Source: an uncultured Prevotella sp.
GTDB lineage: Bacteria > Bacteroidota > Bacteroidia > Bacteroidales > Bacteroidaceae
Direction: 5' to 3'
Length of the DNA: 64,000 nucleotides
NCBI GenBank assembly: GCA_905234265.1
Contig: CAJOHJ010000009.1
Location: forward strand, 94,061 to 158,060
The notes beneath the pieces were generated by a model. It saw nothing but the letters and a program-made list of their open reading frames with translations. It made no database searches and was not told the origin of the DNA. A program made the translations under genes and the position numbers. Positions 1-8,232 of the stretch are shown here, one piece after another (positions within the stretch are counted from its first letter, which is position 1; every line of letters starts with the position of its first letter).

Positions 1-104
1 GACTTGCTGATGATGTTTCCTCTGACATCCACGATTGCCACTGTTGTCTCATCAACCCTGATGTCAACACTGACAACTCGCCGCTTTACGTTTTCAATAG
101 TCAT
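1..104 (-). CDS. N-terminal fragment of a possible ROK-family protein (partial, runs off window)
   Basis: Reverse strand from ATG at 104: MTIENVKRRVVSVDIRVDETTVAIVDVRGNIISK, resembling the N-terminal nucleotide-binding start of ROK proteins; too short to be sure. Confidence 0.4.
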   Translation of the reverse strand, partial: MTIENVKRRVVSVDIRVDETTVAIVDVRGNIISK

Positions 105-272
105 AACAAACTGTTTACAATAAAGGACAAACGGTATATAAAAGCTTTTATCAGACTACAAATTTATGTATTCTCTGCTAATCTGCAAAGCTTTTGTAAA
201 GATTTTAGCAATTATTAAATCTGGAAAAGTGAATAAATCATAATTACTGCGTTCTATTAATATATAAAATTG

Positions 273-280
273 TATCTTTG
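273..280 (+). promoter_or_regulatory. Putative Bacteroidetes -7 element (TATCTTTG) for lysS
   Basis: TATCTTTG matches TAnnTTTG, about 33 nt upstream of the lysS ATG. Confidence 0.55.
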
Positions 281-312
281 CACCACATGACAATAATAAT
301 TTTATTCAAAGC

Positions 313-2088
313 ATGAACATATTAGAACTCAGCGAACAAGAGATAGGCAGGCGCGAGAGTCTGCAGCAGTTGCGGCAAATGGGAATCGACCCGTATCCCG
401 CCGCAGAATTCCCCACAGACTCCTTTTCGACAGACATACGGCAGAAAGTGGACAGCGGCGAGTGGAAAATCGACGATGACGACGACCAGAACCCAACACC
501 CATCACCCAACACCCAGAGGTATGCATAGCAGGCCGTATCATGAGCCGACGAGTAATGGGAAAGGCCTCGTTCGTGGAACTGCAGGACTCTAAAGGCCGC
601 ATTCAGGTATACATCACACGCGACGACATCTGCCCATCTGACGACAAGGAACTTTACAACACTGTGTTCAAAAAGCTGCTGGACATAGGCGACTTCATAG
701 GCATCAAGGGCTTCGTGTTCCGCACGCAGACCGGAGAAATCAGCGTACACTGCAAGGAGCTGACTCTGCTGTCGAAGGCGCTGAAACCGCTGCCGATCGT
801 GAAATACAAGGACGGCGTGGCCTACGACAAATTCGACGATCCAGAATTGCGCTATCGCCAGCGATATGTAGACCTTGTGGTGAACGAAGGCGTGAAGGAC
901 ACTTTCCTGAAGCGCGCCACCATAGTCCGCACCATGCGACGCATCCTCGACGAAGCAGGATACACGGAGGTAGAAACCCCTACCCTGCAGGCCATCGCCG
1001 GTGGCGCATCGGCCAGACCGTTCATAACACACTTCAATGCTCTCGACATTGACATGTATATGCGCATTGCCACCGAGCTATACTTGAAGCGACTCATCGT
1101 AGGCGGCTTCGAGGGCGTCTACGAAATAGGCAAGAACTTCCGCAACGAGGGCATGGACAAGACCCACAACCCAGAATTTACATGCATGGAGCTCTACGTC
1201 AGCTACAAGGATTACAACTGGATGATGTCGTTCACTGAAAAGATGCTTGAGGAAATCTGCGTCGCCGTGAACGGCAAGCCGGAAGTGGAAATCGACGGCA
1301 ACGTAATATCCTTCCGCGCGCCTTACCGCCGTCTGCCAATCCTTGACGCCATCAAGGAGAAGACTGGCTTCGACTGCAACGGCAAGACTGAAGAGGAAAT
1401 ACGCGCATTCTGCAAGGAGAAAGGCATGGAAGTCGACGAGACCATGGGCAAGGGAAAGCTTATCGACGAGCTGTTCGGCGAATTCTGCGAGGGCAGCTTC
1501 ATACAGCCGACATTCATCACCGACTATCCCGTGGAGATGTCGCCGCTCACGAAGATGCACCGCTCAAAGCCCGGACTTACAGAACGCTTCGAGCTGATGG
1601 TCAACGGCAAGGAGCTGGCCAACGCATACTCTGAGCTGAACGACCCAATAGACCAGGAAGAGCGCTTCATCGACCAGATGCGACTGGCCGACAAGGGCGA
1701 CGACGAGGCTATGATTATCGACCACGACTTCCTGCGCGCCCTGCAGTACGGCATGCCTCCTACGTCTGGCATCGGCATTGGCATCGACCGTCTGGCAATG
1801 CTCATGACCGGCAAGTTCGCCATCGGCGAAATTATGCTCTTCCCACAGATGAAGCCGGAAAAGAAGATACCGCAGTCAACTGCTGCCGAATGGGCCGCCA
1901 TAGGCGTCGGAGAAGAGTGGATACCTGTATTGCGCAAGGCTGGCTTCAACATGGTGCAGAACATTGCAACAGAAAAGGCACAGGGATTGCAGCAGAAAAT
2001 CGGCGACATTGTCAAGAAATACAAGCTTGACATGCAGAAGCCGTCGGTAGACGAAGTCCAGAACTGGATTAATAAAGTAAAGGAATAA
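313..2088 (+). CDS. lysS: Lysyl-tRNA synthetase (class II)
   Basis: 591 aa; class II motifs (FRNEGMDKTHNPEFT, GIGIGIDRLAMLMT). Confidence 0.97.
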   Translation: MNILELSEQEIGRRESLQQLRQMGIDPYPAAEFPTDSFSTDIRQKVDSGEWKIDDDDDQNPTPITQHPEVCIAGRIMSRRVMGKASFVELQDSKGRIQVYITRDDICPSDDKELYNTVFKKLLDIGDFIGIKGFVFRTQTGEISVHCKELTLLSKALKPLPIVKYKDGVAYDKFDDPELRYRQRYVDLVVNEGVKDTFLKRATIVRTMRRILDEAGYTEVETPTLQAIAGGASARPFITHFNALDIDMYMRIATELYLKRLIVGGFEGVYEIGKNFRNEGMDKTHNPEFTCMELYVSYKDYNWMMSFTEKMLEEICVAVNGKPEVEIDGNVISFRAPYRRLPILDAIKEKTGFDCNGKTEEEIRAFCKEKGMEVDETMGKGKLIDELFGEFCEGSFIQPTFITDYPVEMSPLTKMHRSKPGLTERFELMVNGKELANAYSELNDPIDQEERFIDQMRLADKGDDEAMIIDHDFLRALQYGMPPTSGIGIGIDRLAMLMTGKFAIGEIMLFPQMKPEKKIPQSTAAEWAAIGVGEEWIPVLRKAGFNMVQNIATEKAQGLQQKIGDIVKKYKLDMQKPSVDEVQNWINKVKE

Positions 2089-2153
2089 GCTATGTGGAGA
2101 GTGAATTTACGTTCACTTTCCACTATTCTGTTTCCAATAACCTATTATTTAAG

Positions 2154-2279
2154 TACAACGGTCCAGTATTCAAATACAACGGTCCAGTATTCAAATACAA
2201 CGATCCAGTATTCAAATACAACGGTCCAGTATTCAAATACAACGATCCAGTATTCAAATACAACGGTCCAGTATTTAAT
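2154..2279. repeat. Six tandem 21-bp units (TACAACGRTCCAGTATTCAAA)
   Basis: Units start at 2154, 2175, 2196, 2217, 2238, 2259; one G/A variable position and a degenerate last copy. Confidence 0.97.
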
Positions 2280-2292
2280 TTAAACTAAACAA

Positions 2293-3288
2293 ATGTACGA
2301 CTGCGGCAAAATAGCAATAATCGGCGGAGGCTCTTGGGCTACGGCCATTGCCAAGATTGTTGTGGGCAAGGTTCACAACATCGGTTGGTACATGCGCCGT
2401 GACGACCGCATAGAGGACTTCAGGCGACTGGGACATAACCCTGCCTATCTTCAGAGCGTGCATTTCGACACGAGCCAGATATTCTTCTCTTCTGACCTGA
2501 ACAAGATTGCCCAGCAATACGACACGCTGGTTTTCGTAACCCCGTCGCCTTACCTGAAGAGCCATCTCAAGAAACTGAAGGTAAGCCTGCACAACAAGTT
2601 CATCATTACAGCCATCAAGGGTGTCGTACCCGACGAAAACCTTGTCTGCTCCGAATATTTCCATCAGGTTTATGACGTTCCATACGACAATCTTGCATGC
2701 ATCGGCGGCCCGTCGCATGCCGAGGAGGTTGCACTGGAAAGACTCAGCTACCTGACGGTGGGATGCTCCGACCACAACAAGGCACAGGCATTTGCGGAAA
2801 TATTGTCGAGTGAATACATAAAGACGAAGACGTCTACCGACGTCATCGGCATTGAGTATTCCAGCGTCCTGAAGAATGTCTACGCCATTGCCGCCGGCAT
2901 TTGCAGCGGTCTGAAGTTCGGCGACAACTTCCAGGCTGTGCTGATGGCAAATGCCGTACAGGAAATGGCGCGCTTCCTGAAGATTGTCCATCCTCTGGAA
3001 CGCAACATTGCCGATTCGGTATACATGGGCGACTTGCTGGTGACGGGATATTCCAACTTCTCACGCAACCGCACCTTCGGCATAATGATTGGCAAGGGCT
3101 ACAGCGTGAAGTCGGCACAGATAGAAATGGAAATGATTGCAGAGGGATACTTCGGCACGAAGTGCATGAAGGAAATCAACCGCCACCTGCACGTCAACAT
3201 GCCCATATTGGATGCCGTCTACAACATATTATATGAACGCATCAGCCCACAGATTGAAATAAAGCTGCTCACCGACTCGTTCCGTTAA
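2293..3288 (+). CDS. gpsA: NAD(P)-dependent glycerol-3-phosphate dehydrogenase
   Basis: N-terminal IIGGGSWATAIAKI Rossmann motif; AIKGVVPDENLVCSEYF, GGPSHAEEVALE. Confidence 0.9.
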   Translation: MYDCGKIAIIGGGSWATAIAKIVVGKVHNIGWYMRRDDRIEDFRRLGHNPAYLQSVHFDTSQIFFSSDLNKIAQQYDTLVFVTPSPYLKSHLKKLKVSLHNKFIITAIKGVVPDENLVCSEYFHQVYDVPYDNLACIGGPSHAEEVALERLSYLTVGCSDHNKAQAFAEILSSEYIKTKTSTDVIGIEYSSVLKNVYAIAAGICSGLKFGDNFQAVLMANAVQEMARFLKIVHPLERNIADSVYMGDLLVTGYSNFSRNRTFGIMIGKGYSVKSAQIEMEMIAEGYFGTKCMKEINRHLHVNMPILDAVYNILYERISPQIEIKLLTDSFR

Positions 3289-3303
3289 AAAGAAGCAACA
3301 TTC

Positions 3304-3370
3304 ATCGTAAGGAAACAAAAACAAATCGTAAGGAAACGACAATATATTAAAGGAAACAATATCTATAACT
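3304..3370. repeat. Degenerate tandem repeat, about 21-bp period (ATCGTAAGGAAAC...)
   Basis: GGAAAC at 3311, 3332 and 3352 (spacing 21 and 20). Confidence 0.6.
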
Positions 3371-3392
3371 AAACAAAACACATTTTTATCCT

Positions 3393-4892
3393 ATGAACAA
3401 CATTCCTAAAATCAAGATTGGCATCGTGGCAGTCAGCCGCGACTGTTTCCCCGAGTCACTGGCAGTCAACCGCCGCAAGGCTCTTGTGAAGGCCTACGCA
3501 GACAAGTTTGGCACCGATAGCATCTATGAGTGTCCCATCTGCATCGTTGAGAGCGAAATCCACATGCAGCAGGCTTTGGAGGATGTTAACAAGGCTGGCT
3601 GTAATGCCCTCGTAGTCTACCTGGGCAACTTCGGCCCGGAGATTTCTGAGACCATGCTGGCCAAGTACTTCAACGGCCCTGCCATGTTCTGCGCAGCCGC
3701 TGAGGAGACACAGAACGACCTTATTGACGGCCGTGGCGACGCTTATTGCGGCATGCTGAATGCCAGCCACGCCCTGTCGCTTCGAAAGACACGTGCCTAT
3801 ATCCCCGAGGAGCCTGTAGGCGACGCCAACCACTGCGCAGAGCTCATCCATGAGTTCCTGCCCATCGCCCGTGCCATCGTTGGTCTGCAGAACCTGAAGA
3901 TTATCAGCTTCGGTCCGCGTCCCAACAACTTCCTGGCCTGCAACGCACCCATCCGCGCCCTGTACGACCTTGACGTTGAGATTGAGGAGAACTCTGAGCT
4001 TGACCTGCTGGAGTCTTTCCAGAAGCATGCCGGCGACCCACGCATCGACGAAGTTGCCAAGGACATGGCAAAGGAGCTTGGCCACGGCAACAAAATACCG
4101 CAGGTTCTTCCGAAGCTTGCTCAGTACGAGCTGACGCTGCTCGACTGGGTTGAGGCTCACAAGGGCTGCCGCCAGTTCGTTGCTCTCACCACCAAGTGCT
4201 GGCCCGCCTTCCAGACGATGTTCGGCTTTGTGCCCTGCTACGTCAACAGCCGCTTGACAGGCCGTGGCATTCCCGTCAGCTGCGAGGTGGACATCTACGG
4301 CACACTGTCAGAGTTCATCGGCACCTGCATCACCGAGGATGCAACGACCCTGCTCGACATCAACAACACCGTTCCTCAGGACATGTACGAGGAGAGCATC
4401 AAGGGCAAGAAGTTCCTCTGCGACGAATATACCGACAAGGAAATCTTCATGGGCTTCCACTGCGGCAACACCGCCAGCTCTAAGGTCTGCAACTGCCAGA
4501 TGTGCTTCCAGCGCATCATGGCCCGCGCCCTGCCTATCGAGGTTACCAACGGTACGCTCGAGGGCGACATCAAGCCCGGCAAGGCAACCATCTACCGCCT
4601 GCAGTCTACCGCCGACACCAAGCTTCGCGCCTACATTGCACAGGGTGAGGTTATCCCCGTTGCAACCCGTTCGTTCGGCAGCATCGGCATCTTCGGCATC
4701 AAGAACATGAGCCGCTTCTACCGTCACGTCCTCATCGAGAAGCACTATCCTCACCACTGCGCCGTTATGTTCGACCACTCCGGCAAGTACCTGTGGGAGG
4801 TTCTGAAGTACATGGGAATATCTGTTGAAGAGATTGACTACAACTTCCCGAAGGGTAACTACTATCCCACAGAGAATCCTTTCGTCGACTAA
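3393..4892 (+). CDS. L-fucose/L-arabinose isomerase-family protein
   Basis: 499 aa; fucose/arabinose isomerase-like architecture (ALVVYLGNFGPE, MGFHCGNTASSKVC). Confidence 0.75.
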   Translation: MNNIPKIKIGIVAVSRDCFPESLAVNRRKALVKAYADKFGTDSIYECPICIVESEIHMQQALEDVNKAGCNALVVYLGNFGPEISETMLAKYFNGPAMFCAAAEETQNDLIDGRGDAYCGMLNASHALSLRKTRAYIPEEPVGDANHCAELIHEFLPIARAIVGLQNLKIISFGPRPNNFLACNAPIRALYDLDVEIEENSELDLLESFQKHAGDPRIDEVAKDMAKELGHGNKIPQVLPKLAQYELTLLDWVEAHKGCRQFVALTTKCWPAFQTMFGFVPCYVNSRLTGRGIPVSCEVDIYGTLSEFIGTCITEDATTLLDINNTVPQDMYEESIKGKKFLCDEYTDKEIFMGFHCGNTASSKVCNCQMCFQRIMARALPIEVTNGTLEGDIKPGKATIYRLQSTADTKLRAYIAQGEVIPVATRSFGSIGIFGIKNMSRFYRHVLIEKHYPHHCAVMFDHSGKYLWEVLKYMGISVEEIDYNFPKGNYYPTENPFVD

Positions 4893-4934
4893 CAGGAAAA
4901 TCCAAAGAAACCGTTTTAAAACTATACTATCCTT

Positions 4935-6284
4935 ATGAACAACATTAAACTTGACATCACAAAGGCCGCCTGCTTCCTGGAAGCAGGCGCCGTGAAGGCC
5001 TTCGAGCCGAAAGTAAAGGCTGCCCAGCAGTCGCTTGAAGACGGCACATGCCCCGGCAACGACTTTTTAGGCTGGCTTCACCTGCCCACAAGCATCATGC
5101 CGGCATTCCTCGACGAGATTGAGGCTGCTGCCAAAGTGCTGCGCGAGAAGTGCGAGGTAGTTGTAGTTGCCGGCATCGGCGGCTCCTATCTTGGTGCGCG
5201 TGCAGTCATCGAGGCTCTGAGCAACTCTTTCGCCTGGCTCGTTCAGGACGGCAAGAACCCGACCATCCTGTTTGCCGGCAACAACATCGGCGAGGACTAC
5301 CTGTCAGAGATGACCGAGTATCTGAAAGGCAAGAAGTTTGGTGTCATAAACATCTCCAAGAGCGGCACAACCACAGAGACGGCCCTCACCTTCCGCCTGC
5401 TGAAGAAGCAGTGCGAGGCACAGATGGGCAAGGACGTAGCGCGTCAGGTCATCGTAGCCGTCACCGACGCCAAGCGCGGCGCTGCCCGCACTTGTGCCGA
5501 CAAGGAAGGCTACAAGTCGTTCGTCATTCCTGACAATGTCGGCGGCCGCTTCTCAGTGCTTACTCCTGTAGGTCTTCTGCCCATTGCCTGCGCCGGCTTC
5601 GACATCAAGGCTCTCGTGCAGGGTGCTGCCGACATGGAGAAAGCCTGCGGCAAGGACGTTGCCTTCGAAGACAACATTGCCGCCCAGTATGCCGCCGTCC
5701 GCAACGGCCTCTATGCTGCCGGCAAGAAGATAGAAATCGTTGTCAACTACCAGCCGAAGCTTCACTACTTCAGCGAGTGGTGGAAGCAGCTCTACGGCGA
5801 GTCAGAAGGCAAGGACAAGAAGGGCATCTTCCCTGCCAGCGTCGACTTCACTACCGACCTGCACTCCATGGGCCAGTGGATACAGGATGGCGAGCGCACC
5901 ATCTTCGAGACAGTCATCTCCATAGAGAAGCCCAACCGCAGCCTGCTGTTCCCCAGCGACGACGAGAACCTTGACGGTCTGAACTTCCTTGCCGGCAAGC
6001 GCGCCGACGAGGTCAACAAGATGGCCGAGCTTGGCACTCGCCTGGCACACGTGGACGGTGGCGTGCCAAACATGCGCCTCTCTGTTCCTGAGCTGAACGA
6101 ATACTACATCGGCCAGCTGATCTACTTCTTCGAGATTGCCTGCGGCATCAGCGGCAACCTGCTGGGCGTCAATCCGTTCAACCAGCCAGGCGTAGAGGCT
6201 TACAAGAAGAACATGTTCGCTCTTCTCAACAAGCCCGGCTACGAGGCTGAGTCGAAAGCTATCCAGGAGAGGCTGAGAGATTGA
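4935..6284 (+). CDS. pgi: Glucose-6-phosphate isomerase
   Basis: 449 aa; [48 protein letters not shown]. Confidence 0.96.
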   Translation: MNNIKLDITKAACFLEAGAVKAFEPKVKAAQQSLEDGTCPGNDFLGWLHLPTSIMPAFLDEIEAAAKVLREKCEVVVVAGIGGSYLGARAVIEALSNSFAWLVQDGKNPTILFAGNNIGEDYLSEMTEYLKGKKFGVINISKSGTTTETALTFRLLKKQCEAQMGKDVARQVIVAVTDAKRGAARTCADKEGYKSFVIPDNVGGRFSVLTPVGLLPIACAGFDIKALVQGAADMEKACGKDVAFEDNIAAQYAAVRNGLYAAGKKIEIVVNYQPKLHYFSEWWKQLYGESEGKDKKGIFPASVDFTTDLHSMGQWIQDGERTIFETVISIEKPNRSLLFPSDDENLDGLNFLAGKRADEVNKMAELGTRLAHVDGGVPNMRLSVPELNEYYIGQLIYFFEIACGISGNLLGVNPFNQPGVEAYKKNMFALLNKPGYEAESKAIQERLRD

Positions 6285-6431
6285 GAAAGTTGAGAGTTGA
6301 AAGTTGAGAGTTGAGAGTTGAAAGTTGAGATTGGAAAATTGTGATATGAACAAAGGGGAATTACAAGGTAATCATAATTATCAACTCTCGACTTTCAACT
6401 CTCAACTTTCAACTCTCAACTTTCAACTTTC
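6284..6431. repeat. Inverted clusters of heptamer repeats (GTTGARA)n / (TCAACTY)n
   Basis: 6287-6330 TTGAGAAAGTTGAGAGTTGAAAGTTGAGAGTTG... and 6381-6431 TCAACTCTCGACTTTCAACTCTCAACTTTCAACT..., mutually complementary. Confidence 0.9.
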
Positions 6432-7152
6432 ATTTGACAATTATCAATCAAAGCACGGCTTTGGGCGTTTTGCGCCCAAGGCCGTGCTTTTCGATATGGA
6501 CGGCGTCATCTACGACTCCATGGGCGGCCACTCCGTCAGCTGGCACGATGCCATGGCTGCCGAGGGCATCAGTATGGAATATGCCGACGCCTACCGCTTC
6601 GAAGGCATGCGCGGCGTAGAGACCATCCGCCTGCTGGCGCGCCAGCAGTGGCACCGCGACATCAGCGACAGCGAGGCTGCCGCAATGTACGCACGCAAGG
6701 CGCAGGCCTTTGCCGCCTACTGCATGCAGCACCCCGTCAGCCTCATGCCCGGCATCAGGAAACTGATGCAGCAGCTGAAAGACGACGGCATGAAGATTTG
6801 CGTGGTTACGGGCAGCGCCCAGAAAGCCCTGCTCGACCGTCTGCACAGCGACCTGCAGGGACTTGTGAGCGAGGAGCTGACGGTGACAGCCCTCGACGTA
6901 GCCCACGGCAAGCCAGCCCCCGAGCCTTATCTGAAAGGCATGCAGAAGTGCGGCCTCGAGGCGTGGGAATGTATTGTTGTTGAGAATGCCCCATTGGGCG
7001 TTCGCGCAGCCGTTGCCGCCCGTTGCTTCACCATTGCCGCCAACACAGGGCCGCTGGCCGACGACGCCCTGGCGGCTGAGGGCGCAGACATCATCTTCCC
7101 CAGCATTGCCGCACTCAGCAGGCAATGGCCCGAATTCAAGAAAGCACTCTGA
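6346..7152 (+). CDS. HAD-superfamily hydrolase (beta-phosphoglucomutase-like), repeat-derived N-terminal extension
   Basis: KAVLFDMDGVIYDSMGGHS motif I; VVENAPLGVRAAVAA motif. Start uncertain: ATGs at 6325 or 6346 both precede the heptamer-encoded [17 protein letters not shown]. Confidence 0.8.
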   Translation: MNKGELQGNHNYQLSTFNSQLSTLNFQLSFDNYQSKHGFGRFAPKAVLFDMDGVIYDSMGGHSVSWHDAMAAEGISMEYADAYRFEGMRGVETIRLLARQQWHRDISDSEAAAMYARKAQAFAAYCMQHPVSLMPGIRKLMQQLKDDGMKICVVTGSAQKALLDRLHSDLQGLVSEELTVTALDVAHGKPAPEPYLKGMQKCGLEAWECIVVENAPLGVRAAVAARCFTIAANTGPLADDALAAEGADIIFPSIAALSRQWPEFKKAL

Positions 7153-7190
7153 ATGGCTGAAAATGCTGAAAGCTTTCTGAGCAGAAAACC

Positions 7191-7772
7191 TTAGTCTTCC
7201 ATATCGTCATCGTCCCCGACAGTACTGGTGCTGCCGGTGTCTAACGACGTGTCGCGCTGTGTGCTTACATTGCCCATGCGCGACAGCCTGACGACGAGCG
7301 GGATATACTCGTCGGTCTGCGGATGTGCCACGCTGGCGGCAAACACCAGATAGTCGCCATCGACCTTGTCGAACACGAAGCCTTCCAGAATGCCCGTCTT
7401 CATGTAGTCGTCGTCGAGCTGGGCTTCAAAGTCTTTCTTCTTAAACGTCCTTGTGAAGAACACCGAGCCGTCCGCTCTCACCACCTGCAGGCGCACGGTG
7501 TTGTCGACGAACTTCTGTCCCGTCTCGTCCTTCACCATTGGCAGCGAGTCGGCAGCAGCGCGGTTTATCAGCACCCTGTAGCTGTTGCCTCCCACCCAGC
7601 GCACGCTCTTCTCTTCGTTGAAGGGCTGCATGCTGATGGGTGCAGCAGGCTTCACCCTGACCACTCTCTCGGCAATGATGTCGTCACTCTTCTTCTTACC
7701 GCCACAGGCAGCTGTTGCCAAGCAGACGGCTGCGACAGTCAACAGCAGGAAAACATTGTTTTTCATTTCCAA
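7191..7772 (-). CDS. Putative lipoprotein (DUF4738-like)
   Basis: 193 aa with lipobox-like signal LATAACGGKKKSDD. Confidence 0.65.
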   Translation of the reverse strand: MEMKNNVFLLLTVAAVCLATAACGGKKKSDDIIAERVVRVKPAAPISMQPFNEEKSVRWVGGNSYRVLINRAAADSLPMVKDETGQKFVDNTVRLQVVRADGSVFFTRTFKKKDFEAQLDDDYMKTGILEGFVFDKVDGDYLVFAASVAHPQTDEYIPLVVRLSRMGNVSTQRDTSLDTGSTSTVGDDDDMED

Positions 7773-7928
7773 AGATTATTGTTTCTGCAAAAATACGAAA
7801 AAAAACGTGGCTGACAAACAAAACAATTCCTTTTTTCGCCGACAACAGAAAAAACCGCGGGAAACGCCGGCGGCACATTTGTCGCAAGGAGTTTCCCACG
7901 GTAGCAGGATTGTTGTGCAGCTATTTGC

Positions 7929-8087
7929 TTATTTGAAATAGCTGTCGAGGTCTTCGTCTACCGTCAGTTCCGGTGCCAGCTGCTCGCCGTCGCCGAGCAG
8001 GTCGTTGACACTCGATGCTGCCAGCAGCGACTGCTGGAAGCTGATCATCACGATTTCCATTTCTGGAATGATATATGTCTTTTTCAT
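7929..8087 (-). CDS. Small ORF, about 52 aa (MKKTYIIPEMEIVMISFQQSLLAASS...)
   Basis: MKKTYIIPEMEIVMISFQQSLLAASSVNDLLGDGEQLAPELTVDEDLDSYFK; resembles the small 'MKK.YI.PEMEI' ORFs common in Prevotella/Bacteroides. Confidence 0.55.
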   Translation of the reverse strand: MKKTYIIPEMEIVMISFQQSLLAASSVNDLLGDGEQLAPELTVDEDLDSYFK

Positions 8088-8232
8088 AATTACTCTATAT
8101 TTTGGCCCACCCAAGCCCTCCCAAAGGGAGGGATGTCTTGTCAGACAATGGGCTGTTATTGTTTTGAAATTATTTGTATTATTTCTGACTTCCCACAGTC
8201 CCCTCCAGTGGGGAGGGGTTAGGGGTAGGCCA

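Noticed and set aside
2092-2288. Short repeat-peptide genes (KYNGPVF)n
   Set aside because: Two overlapping frames are equally open because the unit length is a multiple of 3 and lacks stops; no separate coding evidence.
6284-6431. Insertion-sequence terminal inverted repeats
   Set aside because: The two arms are heptamer arrays only ~50 bp apart with no transposase and no target duplication.
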